Assembly (NCBI GenBank): GCA_013398055.1
Contig: VZRS01003957.1
Span: forward strand, 124,001-188,000
Length of the DNA stretch: 64,000 bases
Source: Ifrita kowaldi
Taxonomy: Eukaryota; Chordata; Aves; Passeriformes; Cinclosomatidae
Reading direction: 5' to 3'
Both the position numbers and the translations under genes were made by a program. Below, piece by piece: positions 34,493 through 46,865 of this stretch (position 1 is its first letter; each line of letters starts with the position of its first letter). Below the pieces are notes generated by a model. It ran no database searches. It was not told where the DNA came from and saw only the letters and a program-made list of their open reading frames with translations.

Positions 34493-37400
34493 CCTTGGGC
34501 GATGCTGGATTTTTTACCTTCAATGATGCTGGATATTTCAGTGATCAGCCTTACATCATCAGCTTTCATTGGTTGGTTGGTTTGGGGTTTTTTTAACCTA
34601 AGAGAATTTTAAATAAGAGGGGTCAAGGGGATCAGGTACTGGAACAAGCTCCATGGAGTTTTGGAATGTAATGGAATAGTTCCAGTGGTGAGGGGTCAGT
34701 GTGTGCCTGCTCTGCTCCAGCTGTGCTTGGGGGAGCAGGAAAGGCTGGTTTAGAGCTTGGAAAACCAAATTTCTTATGCTGAGGGCAGGCAAATGGACTT
34801 TTGGTGTCTTAGTACTGCTCCTGCTTTGGGTTGAGTGAGCAGCACTCAACCATCACTGGCCCAAGGATCACAAGATCCACAAAGCTCTGATTTGTGGAAA
34901 AATGATTCCTTTTCCTCCACTAAGGAAGATGCATCCAAAGAGATTCCCTGGCTCTGCCTCAGGAAGGTGAATTGTTCCAATTTCCGAGGTGTTTGGGAGT
35001 GATCTGTAAACGATGCACACCCCAAAACACAGCAGCTCCAGTGAGAGAGAAGAGGGAAGAATTTAGGAGGTGCTCTCAGGGGATAATGAAATGAGTGTGA
35101 TCGTTCCAGAGGGCATTCCAGGCAGAATGGGTGGATGTAAAGGTCACAGCAGGAAATGAAGGCACTCATCCCAGTCCTCTTCCCAAGGGCTGCTCTTACA
35201 GTCTCCCAAAACCTGGAGTCACTCAGAACATGACACAATTTGTGCATCCCAGATGGAATTTGCTGTGTTCTTTCTGGTTTTCATGTATTTATTTGTAGTG
35301 CAGCTGTCTTTTGTAGTTCTCTATTGCTTCCCTTCATTTCCAGGTTTTCTCTTAGAAGTGATCCCATGAAACCTTTCCTTTGCCAGGGCTGCAATTGGAA
35401 AAAAGCAAAACAAAACCAGCAAGGGGGGAAATCCCAAACCAAGCCCTGTCGTGTCACTCCTGCAGCTGGCACATCGCTCCCAAAGGCTGTGCTTTCACAG
35501 GCTCTGCTCTTGGGAACTCTTTTAAGCTTCCTTTTCTCCAGGTGTGAAATAAGGAACTCACAAGTTTGGAAGGTCCTGGCTGGTGTGGGGATGGATTGAG
35601 TTGGACAGCAGAGGTTGTTCCTGCCTTGATTTGCTCTGTCTCCTTGGTGTGCTCTGGATAGCTGGGCTGCCTCCTGAAAGGGAGCAGAGCAAACAATCTG
35701 GGCAATAATTGCTTTGGCTCCCTGACTTTCACTTGCTGAGCTGGAGGATCACTTTGGGTGACCTTGAGGACGAGTGCTGGCAGTGCTGCTCAGGGTGAGG
35801 ATGCTCCCTGCTCTCCTCTCCCCTGGGGTGCAAACCTCCATCCAGACACACAACATGGGCTTACTTCCTGCTCAGAAATGAGAATATGAGGCACAAAATT
35901 CCCTTAGTCACTGGAAAACCTGAAATGCCATTTAAATTCCATCCACGACAACGTGTTCTCTCAAAGCCTCTTCGAAGGAGTTTGTGGAGAAGGTCTTTAC
36001 ATTCCTGAACCACTGCTGACTAATAGATGAATAAAAATTAGCTCTGAAGCAGGTTCATTTAACTCTTGTCTAATGTGTAGCATTTGGCCTGGCAGAGTCA
36101 AAATACTGTGACTTGTTTTTGTGTGGCAAATGGAGCACTTTGTTTATTAAAATTGCTGATTTGTTGTATAATGAGGAGGGCCCAGATTACTGCTCCTTTC
36201 CACAGGAAGGATTTAAAGGGCAGGTCACTGCTGTTCTCCAGCAGCAAAGTGTTTCTGATTATGTGCTCATCTCCTGTTATGTATTTCACAGATCTTCGTT
36301 AGCCAGGTTTTAGAATGATTAACTCAGATTTTGCTCGCAGTCCTGTCAGCCTTAGTGATGTTCTACACATTTGGCTTCTCGAATTCTTTATCTGAACACA
36401 AATATGTCTGTAAAGTGAGATCACTGATAATTTATCAGAATAAAACTGGAGCATAAAACTGGGTTCGTGCTGGAAAGCTGCACCCTGCATCATGTAATAT
36501 TCAACGTTTTTTTAACTCTGAGCTGGGACTCTTAATTGAAGCTGCAGCTCTGCACTTCCTTCATGCATGACTTAAGGCATCCAGCAATGTTTGCTGGGAT
36601 GTAATTTGCTTTTTTTTGTAGAAGCTTCCACACATAAGGGCAGAACAGCCATTTTGCCGAAGATTTAGTAAATAATGATGCACATAATACAGAATTTTAA
36701 TAATGTCCTTTGCTACTGGGAGGGGATCACGGTGCCTGTGTTTCCCTTCCTGCTCCAGTGGCTTTCCCCTTCCCTTCAAGCAGAGTTGAGTGCTGGCTGT
36801 TGCTGCTAATTGCAGATGATGTAGCACTGACATTTCCAAAAGCACACATAGATGATAGGCACCCAAAGGATGAGACTGCTGCCTTCAGAGATGCTGCTAC
36901 AATTCTGCTGGCATCGACTCATTTAGTGATGAATTGCAGTAATAGCAGTTCAGGACCTACAGCATATTAGTGAAAATGAATCCACTGAGCACCAGTCCCA
37001 TGGCACCGCAGCAGCACTTAAAGAACACTGATTTCCTTAAAGGCAGAAAAATCTGATTAAGAAATTTAGCTGGGGCTTTGTTTTTGGTGGGTTTTTTTTC
37101 CCTTCATATTCTTTTTTTTTTTCCTTCACCAGCAGTGTGTTAGTTGTATCTGTTTCTTGTAGCATGTTATTCTAAGGAATTTAATGTACATCAGAAAAGC
37201 AGCAGAGTTCCACAAATACAGAACATCCCTTCCTGTTCTAGCAGATAGAAGATTCTACAATAAACAGTAGAACTGCTTTAATTTCTTGATATAAACTGAC
37301 CTAAACCTGGTTATAGCAGGAACAAAGCTCAATATGCTGACAGTGAGGAGATCTGTAATAGTTACACAGGGTCTGTGGCAAAGATGTTGTAGGATGAATG

Positions 37401-38355
37401 CAGCACTTGGCAAGAATTATTCTAATTAAAGGATGGGGCAGCCTATTATTGCAGGAGTTGTGTAATTGGAGGGAGCTGGGGATAAAGACAGGCTTCATGC
37501 TAATGATGAGTTGGTGTTTGCAGGAGAACAGAGTGTTCTCCCAGCTCGGGAGAGGGATCACTGGGGAAGGTCCCGAGCACAAAGCTGTGCAGTCTCCTTC
37601 CAAATCATCCAACAGCCACAAAATTAGAGGGATCTGGAGTGCAGGGACTGGAAAATATGCAAGTGTGCATCTCCCTTCTTTTCCCTCCTTCCCCATCTCG
37701 ACACCTTCCTGCCCAGCAGGGAGGGAGCAGGTCTGGGACACATCTGGAGCGTGTGCAGGAGCAGCTGGAAGTGGCTCCAAGCAGAAAGCAGTGCTAATAA
37801 ATAGGCTCCTTTTGGTCAAATGGAATCTTGTAAACTCCAGTACATGAGTCTGAGTGTCTGAGAGGCTGTAGAGATGTTCTAAACTGGGATTTATGGATAA
37901 TTTCACCATTTTAGGGCTAATACAGCTTTGTAAGGCTGACAGCTGCAGAGGAATTATTTGAAGACAATCCTGGATAGTTTGGCCAAGATCTGTTTTGCGC
38001 TGAGGGCAGGGATGCACTCCTGATGTTGGCTGCATTAACAGCTCTGCTCTGTCAGGGCAATAAAAAAGCCTGGTTTTGCTGCACCTGTGGCTGTGCTGTC
38101 TTTGGGAAGGGATAAAATAGGGATGGAGGAAGCAGAGGTATTTATAGCAGGTGACTCGGGGGGCTGGTGTGGGTGTTTGTGCACTCAGGGCTCTCAATGA
38201 GCGGGTGATGAGTTATGAGGATGATGAAATAGTTGTCTCTGTTTTGTGATTTGAAAAGCAGCTTGGCACTTCTTTCCAAAGATCTTGCAGTTTCTCTAAG
38301 TTAAGAAAGTCAGGGGAGTTCTTTTTCTGAATAATAATTTAGAAAAAAAAAATTG

Positions 38356-38404
38356 AATTATAGAGTTGTTTAGGTTGGAAAATATCTTTAAGATCATTGA
38401 AGCC
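38356..38404 (-). mobile_element. Short diverged CR1-family tail
   Basis: 'attatagagttgtttaggtt' then GGAAAATATCTTTAAGATCA resembles an old CR1 tail complement. It is the only CR1 trace between 32968 and 46727. Confidence 0.6.
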
Positions 38405-39439
38405 TGTGTGGCTTTCAGGTAGGTCAAGAAATGTCCCAGTCTGAATATCCAGGACTTGATAAGGTCTTTGATACAGATAATTGATAATTGATATGGATGT
38501 AAATAATAATATAACCAGCTGTAAAATAATCTAAAACCACAAAGGCTGTGTTGACAGCAGGAGCCAACTGAGATGACTTTTTAATGCCAAACATTTTGAG
38601 TTTTAAGGATTCACATGATTTCTACATTCCTAAAGAAAGCTAAATTAAAGATGTACCTTTCTGACTCAAATGAAAGCAGGTGCTGCTTCAAGTAGCACGA
38701 GCGGCTGGTTTCTTCCTTTTAAAATCCTGATTTCTTCTGGCAAATTGGGATTTAATTACAGAAGTATTTCAAAACACACAAACAGCACACATACATTGTG
38801 AGGTGTGTTCAGTGAATAAAGATGAGGGAACTAAGGTGAGTCAGTCTGCACAATGTTTGTTAAGGCGATACAAGAGATGGGTTGAACTGTCCAGGTAAAG
38901 ACTAAAGGTTGTACTGAGTTACAGTTTCTAATACTTTTAATGCCTTATGGGTTGATTTAAATAATGAAAGTTAGGGATAAACACAATTTTGTTTCTTTCT
39001 GCTTGGGATTGTTGTGTTTAGAGCTGTGTGAAAGCTCTGAGGAAGGCTTTGATATTCAAAGTTCTCATTTCATTTCCTTCTGAAAGAAATACCACGAAAA
39101 ATTCAGGTGCAGGGACAGCAGACGAGATTCATATGCCATGAATGGAATTATATTAGGAGTTGTAATAATATCCCTTAATCTTAAAAAGGTAAGTCTCTTA
39201 CAGAATTAAGGTTTTGCTGCTGCTTTTCATGCCGTGTGAGGAATTATGGCTAATGCAAGTTGCTGATGTGAAAACATCCTCACTAATCCTGTTTGGAGAG
39301 CGGCTCGTTCTGCGCTCCTTAGAAAAGGCACAAGAAGATGTATTATGGGCCCTTCGTTAAATAATTACTTAATTACACCCTGGGACTAGCAGATAGCAAT
39401 CTGAATGCTGCTGGCAGGTTTCTCCTAGAGCAGCAAAAC

Positions 39440-40650
39440 TCCGTGTGAGAAGCGCCACGTGCGCAGCGGCGGGGGCGCGGCGGCATCTGCAAACTCACGG
39501 GCAGCACTGATGGAAAAGACATTTCAGTCAGCTCAGACTCATTAAAAAAGCTTCTACTCACCCTTCCCTGTGAGCTTCTCCCTTCTCTAGCTCCTGTATA
39601 ACACCCAACAACACTTTGATAGTCTCCTGGCTAGAGCTGATCAGGTTCTCCATCATCTGAAGCTGCGCTTTCAAGTCCACAACTTCGGTGTGAGGCACGA
39701 TTTGTTGGCATTCCTGGCTCACGGCGACGGCCGTCCGGCAGGGCTGGCTCTCCTCCATGGGCGCCACGTTGACCTGCAGCCTCTGGTCACTACATTCGGG
39801 GGCCGGGCACTGCGGCCGCGCCGCGCACACTCGGGCATCTCTGCCAGGGGGCTGCACCCCGTTCAGCTGCACCGTCCTCTTGTCCTCCTCCTCGGGGCAC
39901 GGCCCCCAGTCGCCCAGGTCGGGCTGCGAGGCCGGCAGGTAAACGGTGGCCACTTCAGTCTTGAACACCCTCCCGTGGAGGGGCTGGGCGGCCTCGTCGC
40001 TCCCCAGCCGCGCCGCCGCCGCCNGTTGGGCAGAGGAGGAGGCGGCTCTTTGGGAGAACTGTGCAAATCGCTGCTTTTCCAGGCCTCGGCCCCGTTGTCG
40101 TGCGCGGGGCGCTCGGAGATGTGGGAGATGAACTCGGCCGTCTGCAGGCTGCCGGCCTTCCTGCCCCACGCCGCCGCCTCCCCCGAGCCCCGGCCCTCCC
40201 TGTCCTTCACCTCGATCAGGAACCCGTTGTTCTCGCTCGGTAACGTGTCCACGGTCGAGGCGCTTTTCAGAATATTCCCTTTTTTCCTGTCCAGAGGGAA
40301 GGTCTGGTAGCACTTTTTGAGATCAGGGGATGTCTGGACTCCTGTGCTCTTGGTGACGTTGGGGATGGACCTGCGGGCGGGCACCGTCATGTACTTGCGA
40401 TAGGCCGTCTTGTAGGAGATGGCCTTGGCCTCCCTCTTGTCGGGGTCCTGCGTGGAGGAGGTGGAGAGCTGCTTGTCCCTCTGCTCGTTCTGGGCCTCGC
40501 AGATATCCTTAAACCTCACCTGGAGGGCTTTGTTCCGTTTCTTGATCTGCCGGTTGGGATCCAGCGCGTATTTCATCTCCAGCACCAGGGAAGCCGCGGG
40601 CTCGACGTCGCTGTCCGAGGCGGTGAGTAAGCATTTGCTGGGCTCCTTAC
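39440..40650. promoter_or_regulatory. INSYN2A: CpG-rich block covering the INSYN2A main coding exon
   Basis: CpG dinucleotides are dense from about 39450 to 40640 (for example 'cgtgcgcagcggcgggggcg' and 'gcactgcggccgcgccgcgc'), in clear contrast to the surrounding A/T-rich intron. This is an exonic CpG island; it need not be a promoter. Confidence 0.75.
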
Positions 40651-40657
40651 TCACCAT
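39562..40657 (-). CDS. INSYN2A: INSYN2A first coding exon (start codon and ~80% of the protein), frame broken at an N
   Basis: This exon encodes residues 1 to about 365 of inhibitory synaptic factor 2A (FAM196A), a gephyrin-associated component of inhibitory postsynapses. The minus strand has an acceptor (GGCTGCAG, AG at 40664-40663), five bases of 5' UTR (GCATC), ATG at 40657, and donor GTGAGT at 39561. Visible landmarks are MVSKEPSKC at the start, ALDPNRQIKKRNKALQVRFK (31-50), TVPARRSIPNVTKSTGVQTS (91-110), a proline run PPPPLP near 205-210, and a heptad-like helix VVDLKAQLQMMENLISSSQE with ETIKVLLGVIQELEK near 326-360, probably a coiled coil. The frame is open to codon 211. Codon 212 contains N (40024), after which the matching frame is shifted (AAAARLGSDEAAQPL...). 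As given the exon has 1096 nt; one more base would restore phase. The break sits in a GCC repeat and looks like an assembly error, not a pseudogene. Confidence 0.93.
40024..40024. other. INSYN2A: Undetermined base causing an apparent frameshift in INSYN2A
   Basis: A single N follows five tandem GCC-type triplets on + (alanine codons on the minus strand). The reading frames on its two sides differ by one base, so the true sequence must have at least one base more (or two fewer) than shown. Confidence 0.92.
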
Positions 40658-43600
40658 GATGCCTGCAGCCAAAAACAGTGCAAAAAGCCTCAAGTTACAG
40701 CAGAAATGTTACTTTTTCCCCTCAGGTTTTTTGCAGTATTTGGGACACGTTCCTCTGATCCCGCTGTAACAGTGGCGACTCGCGACCGATGCGCTCGATT
40801 CTGTCGAGTCGCAGCCCTTGGTGATTTTCTAGAGATTTGTACCTTGACTGCGCTTTTTATCTCAATCTGTTGTGAACTCCTGCTGCTCAGGGAGGAGGTT
40901 TCCTGGCGCCAGAAGTTTTTCCACACCTCTTTTCCCAGGACAGCACCATGGCTGTCGTGCCAGGGCTTGCCAGGAAGCAATTTCCTTCGGGAATATGTGC
41001 TCCCAGGAAGCCAGTCCTCTGAATTTACTTGATAGTTGGTGAAAACTACAGGGAAATTGAAAACCAAGTGTCTTTGTCCAATGGAGAAAAGTTTAGAGCT
41101 CTGCCCACCCTTAATACTCCTTTAATGCAAATGTTGAATAGCAAGAAGTGTCAAACTGGCATTATTTTTAGAGTGTGCTTGCTTACCAAACACATTTCTG
41201 CTGTGTAATGTATTCAGCATTCTTTGCAAGTAATGAATCGGTCGTTAGAGGTGTCATTATTTGGGTTTTTATAAAAAATTACCTCATGGCTAAAACAAAA
41301 TACAGATTAATTATTATTAGGAACTGGTTGGTAGCGCTGGATGTGTAAAATTTATGAACTAGTGAAGTTTTGGAGGAAGTCAGCGGTGCATCAATTAAGC
41401 TTTTGCTTCAAATGCAAAACAACTCATCCTTTCCTAGAAGCAGTAATGTGCTTTTATGATACAGCTGCTTATCCCAAAAGATCCTAAAGCACTAAAAAAC
41501 CTCCAAACCTGTGATGATTCACAGAAATTTCTTAATCTACCATTGGAATATAAGCCCCTCCTCACGGAGGAGAAGATGCCAAGTGCTTAACGCAGCACAT
41601 ACCCAAAAAAACCCCCAAACCCCAGCGGCTGTACAGATCGTAGGGGATCTGTAGTAGCTGCATAATTAAGATTTCATTTTTACACCTCATTTGAGGTTGT
41701 AATTTTTACTTTCCCGTTGCACAAATTTCTCCCTGAGACTTGCTGAATGACCAAATTCCCACTTAATCCAAATATTCTGCATGTATCTCCTATTTAAACC
41801 CTCAGAGGGACTCCGGACTACAATGGAAAACAAGTAAAGGGACTTCCAGGTGTACTTGAAATATGTTTTTAATTAAAATTCCTTTGTCTATTTAATAAAA
41901 TATGTGAAACTCTTGATGAGTTAAGTACCATAATAGCATATGTTTTAGAAAGCCAACTCAGGCACAAGGGAGTGAATCCTTGATTAGTCGATATTTAAAG
42001 TAAGAAAGCTTAAGAGGAAAATCATTTTCAGTGGAAAACTGGATGTTTATGAGGTTTAAAAGTATTGGTAACATTTCCCTAAAGATCCACACAGATGTGC
42101 ATGGCAGAGAGTCCAAGGTTGGACTTCTGGGTCAAAAACCTCATGAAAATGTGTCATTACTTAAGGTTTTTTTTCATGTTTTAACTCCCTGGCCCCGGTA
42201 ATTTGTGAACAAGGAACTGAAATATTCCAGAATCCCCCTAGTTTGCCTTTTTCTGTCTGACTTGTGATGCTCAGGGAGTGGTGAGGGAGCTGCAGTCATT
42301 GGAGAAGGGGAAGAAGTTTTTCTGTGACTCTGATGTAGTACAAAGTCTGCAGAAGAAGCAAGAAAAGGGAAAAATTCAGGACAAAACCATTCAAATAATG
42401 GAATCTGAGATTGTCAGATCCTGGTTTTTAACCAGATACTTTATCTATACAAGCCTAGGTGACCGAGTCCCTGTTTTGGGGGAAAAGAGACAATAAACTG
42501 GAAATTCTGAGGGGAAGTCTGAAGATAAAATTGGAGTAGGGGGTAAGATCAGTAATCCCTGTGCCTTCAACACATGAGGTACAAACAGGGACAGATTTCG
42601 AGGGGAATAAATCAACTACATTTGAATGTTGGGAATTTTTCTTCTGGTTGAAACCCTAAATAAGGAGTTGGTTGTGGGGGAACATCAGTGTCCTGTCCTG
42701 GCTGGTTTGGGCTGTGTTTTAATTGTAGTTGTGTTTGTGAGTGAAATTAGGCCTTTATTTGAGGGACATTCTGCAAACAGGGTAAGCAGGGAGTACAGAC
42801 ATCCATCTTTTTGTCTACCTAGGGCTGGGATCTAGGGATGTTTTAGTGGATAAACTGGTGTGCAAGCTACAAACCCAGTCCTTTAGCTTGCAACACATTA
42901 AAATCTGTTGTAATAATTGCTGTCAAACCCCAAAACTCTGCACTTTAGAACTACAAGAAGCAAATTTTCCACAACAGTCTGGTAAATGAATGAGTTGACC
43001 AAAAAACCCTAAATACAAGAACACAACAGCCATTACAGCCATTAGTTTCAAACCTGCCAGTGGGAATTCCTGTGCTACCAAGAAATGGTGGCAAAAATGA
43101 AATGTTGCGTTCACAAACTGAGTGAAATACTCAGTGATTGTGGCTGCAAAAGCCACATTTTTACCCAAAAAGGCTACAAAAATTGGCTGTTGGCTCTGAA
43201 AGTCACCCTTTAGAACCATGTCTTAGGATTCCTGAGAGTTGTCAAAGTGAGTTTTAGGGCACTTGGTTATTTGACAGCAGGATCCATTAACACGCAATTT
43301 ATTTTCAAGTATTGGCTTGATATTTCATTGATGTCTGTGACCTGTGTCAATTTTCTGATTATTTCACCTCTCACATTAATCCCATCATTTTTGGGGCCTG
43401 CAGGATGGCTGCCTTTGTTTGGGATGACTTCACATGGAATTAATGGAGTCCATAACCCAGGTGAAGCCAGGAGTCTGGAGATATCCTCCAGAGTAGATAA
43501 ATGGGGAACTTTATTCCGCAGTTAATTTTAAGCACGTCTTTAATAGCCAATAAATTGATTCTTCCCCAAATTGCTTGTCTCCCTTTCCCAACTGCACAGG

Positions 43601-46600
43601 CCTGATTGATTTAGCTGATCCAGAGTTTTCTATTCCCACTAGGAGCTGGGAGTAATAACTTTAGAGATATCTGTGATTAAGAATGACAACAACCAAAAGA
43701 ACTCGAGGTTTTTTTGAAGCCCTGCTCGGATCCCGGTGTCTCCGAGGGGAACTCTCTGTGCTCAGCTGATAAAAGAACAGTTGAGCAAGGAGTCAGTTGT
43801 GAGTTAAACACTTCACAGGGAAGACTTTATAGAATATTTCTTGGTTTGTTTCAGTTTTGGTTTGGACAAAGTGTTGCCTCCAATTTTGGCTTGTTTAGGC
43901 ACTACCATGGCGTCTTCTCTGCAGGATTTTTGGGTACTTAAGGAAACTACTGAGCTGGAGTTTCTCAGTTTATGGCTCGTGCTGCCAGGGGGCTAATAAA
44001 GCCTTTGAATTTGAATTTTAGTTGCAGATGCCAATTACATGCAGATAATGGAGTTCAACTTTTTATCTGTACTTACTCCAGACAAAGAGATGATTTGCTA
44101 AACTAAATATTTAAGTAATCACAAGCTTTGTTTTTCAGTTTTTAGCCTTGATTTGTTTATAAGCTTGTGATTGATTGCCCTTAAGCAGCATCCCTCTGTG
44201 TTTGAATATGGAAATAAACTATTCAGTAATAATAATAACCAAGAAGTGATGCACAGGAAGGCTTTAAGTTGGTATGAAATCCTCGGGGTAATTATGGAAA
44301 CCACCAGTTAGGGGGTACAAATCTTTGCAGGACCTTCCCTCTGCATCCCAAACTCTGCAGAGTCACTGCTCTGTGAGGAGATTTACAGTGTGGGATTTCC
44401 AGACTGATTGGTTAATGAGGGAAGAGGAGATTTGGAGCTCACCTTGTAATTTCCATTTGCTCTCTGTCAGTTTTATGACACAGAAGCAGATTCAGGATGT
44501 GTTAATACACGGAGTGGGCTCAAACTTTGCAGGTTCCCAGTGCAGGTGGAAGGCACAGATTTCAGTCCTTGGGTTTCCAGAGCAAATGAAGGCTTTGGAG
44601 ATGCAGCTGGAAACATCTGTGCATGTAGTAGGAGCATGCAGGATTTTGTGGATGGATGGGTTGGCTTAAAATAATGCAGGAAATTGCAAATAATTGGCTT
44701 TTTGCATGGAAAGTGGGAAGTGATGTGCAGCATCTTTAGGCTTCTGGACATTTCCAGGCTGGACATTCTGCTGAGAAATCCCCACTGCCTCAGATGTAAT
44801 TTTTATATGCCTAAATACAACCTTAAACCACGGACTTTTCAAAAACTATTTGATGTTTATAAGTCATAAGTGCATCCATGGAATATTCATCCAATTGTAC
44901 TGTTAAAAATAAAGAGCAGGAAGAAACTCAGATTTACTTCATAGAAACAAATCCAGGATAGAAACCTGATGTTAATTCTAAATATCCCATACATTTTGAC
45001 TCCATTAAATGAGGAGTATTTTTATTCTTTTCAAAGGAATCTGATTGTTAATTAGCTGACAGTGTTGTTATGTTAGAAACTTAAGAATTACAGAGTATCA
45101 TCCTAAAAGTAATGGCCAGTAAAGAGCCCTGTCATGATAAAAATGTTGGAAAAAAACGAATTATCTTAGGCAGTTATTAATTACAAAAGTTGTTTGCAGG
45201 AACTTTGCCTGTGTTAGGAATTTTGGCAGAGTTATAATACAGAAAGACAGAGGGAAAATTCTGACTTCCAGATAAATCGGAGGGTTGCAGGTATTCCCAG
45301 TTTTTATGGGGTAGGAAGTACTGATGAGGATTATTAGGAAAACTGATGGGGTAGCCCAGCCTGTCTTCATTTCATCACAGAATTGTTCATGCAGAATAAC
45401 AGAGTTAGCAGTGCTGCTAAATGTCAAACCAGTATTTTTTTTAACTCTGTTTTGAAACCCTGAGGCACTGAACTTGAATTTTTTCTCTCTTGAACTTGCT
45501 TATTTATTGCCCAATACCGAAGTCATCCTTACTGCTGTATTTCCAAGTGCCTTGGAAGTTTTCCTTTGGAATAAACAGGATCCTATGGCATTGGATTTGT
45601 GTTTTCCCCCCTCCCATCCATTGGCAGGCTCAGTAAGAATGATGTATAAAATCATAGCTAATGGCTGAGATATCCAATAAATGCCTTTAAATGCTCTTGT
45701 GAGCTTCAGCTTTAGAACTAAGTGGCAACAAATAAAATGTACGATTTAATAAGCCTGGAGACTTTTAGATAAAACAGGAATCTACTGGAGGATAAACTAC
45801 TTAAAATTTTCTTTACAAACCAAGCCACTTTCCCTGAATGCAGCTGGTAGAGGCAATTGCCTTTAATTCTGACATCTCTACTATGCTTTCTGAACACAAA
45901 TTTTAATAATCCTTCGGTTTTCTTGCTTCCTATATTGTTCCGTGGATAAAATTAAAAGGAATCCATTCAACGTGATAAAATTCTGGAAAATAAGGGTTAT
46001 TTTCCCCATAACAGAATTTTGCAAGGAGTAGCACCATTAACAGGAGATTTGCACTTGCATTAAAAGCAGTGCAGACTTACGGGGTGAGTTAATAACTGTT
46101 AACTTCCCAGTGGAACAAATGCGATGTCACAAGATACGCCCTGTGAATTCATGGTGTTCTGATCTGAAACATTTGCTGGGATTTAGTGTACTGGAAAAAA
46201 AAAGAATGTCACTGGTAAGAGAGCGATGCTGATTTTTCTCCCTGTGCTCTGCAGCTCTGGCTCCGAGGAAAAGAGGAGTGAAGGTTCCTTTAGCATTATT
46301 TTGTCATGTAAATCTGGGCAAGGCTTTGTCCCTGCTCCAGGGGGAGGAGGAGCAGGAGCAGGATGCTGCTGAGGATGGGTTGCTGGGAGAATCCCTGATA
46401 GTTCTGCTCACACTACTGACTTCCAGGAGTCCAAAAGCCACAGGACTTGCACTGGAAAGCTTTTTCATTTTGATGGGACTTTCTGGTAAATAATTTAAAG
46501 GGCAAGCTAGTAAAAACAAGGGCTTGAAGGCAGTTCCTTATCGGTATTACTGTTGAATAGTAAGTTTTAATTGTTCTTAGTTGACATCGATAGGTTTTGT

Positions 46601-46726
46601 GGGTGTTTAAGGAAAAAAAACCCAGGCAAATGACAGGGGGAAAAAGCAGTTCTGCTCTTCAGCTTTGACCAGCAGGGTTGTGAAACTGTCAGAGCTTTGC
46701 AGAGAGGGATCTGAGTGCTGACAACA

Positions 46727-46865
46727 CAGAATCATGGAATGGTTTGGGTTGGAAAGGACCTTAAAGATCATCTCATCCCACCCCTGCCATGGGCAGGGAC
46801 ACCTTCCACTCGCCCAGGTTGCTCCAAGCCCTGTCCAGCCTGGCCTTGGACACTGCCAGGGATGG
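46727..46865 (-). mobile_element. CR1 LINE 3' fragment
   Basis: CACAGAATCATGGAATGGTT then TGGGTTGGAAAGGACCTTAA through 'tggacactgccagggatggc'. Complement of the CR1 tail, well preserved. Confidence 0.94.

Larger units (their letters stand above)
23734..39561 (-). other. INSYN2A: INSYN2A intron 1 (between the large and middle coding exons)
   Basis: This 15.8-kb intron has donor GTGAGT (39561-39556) and acceptor TTTGCAG (ending at 23734). It holds CR1 copies clustered at 25228-32968, a five-unit minisatellite at 25795, an ATT microsatellite at 28521 and the 925-bp duplicated block at 30428-32278. From 32969 to 39561 there is almost no CR1. The stretches 34500-38200 and 38400-39500 are unique sequence without a recognised gene, apart from the unexplained 298-codon open frame on the minus strand at 37301-38197. 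Confidence 0.8.

Noticed and set aside
39373..39561. Minus-strand frame directly after the INSYN2A donor, considered as read-through coding sequence
   Set aside because: The large exon ends at a clear GTGAGT donor and continues in phase into the 72-nt exon at 23733; this frame is intronic.
40690..41067. 125-codon frame just upstream of the INSYN2A coding exon on the same strand, considered as an N-terminal extension
   Set aside because: It is closed by a stop at 40690, and a good acceptor (AG at 40664-40663) plus the known Met-Val-Ser-Lys start support the shorter form. A noncoding 5' exon here cannot be excluded.
42278..42496. 72-codon Lys/Glu-rich frame considered as a coding exon
   Set aside because: No family resemblance, no convincing flanking splice pair in phase with either gene, and a length expected by chance.
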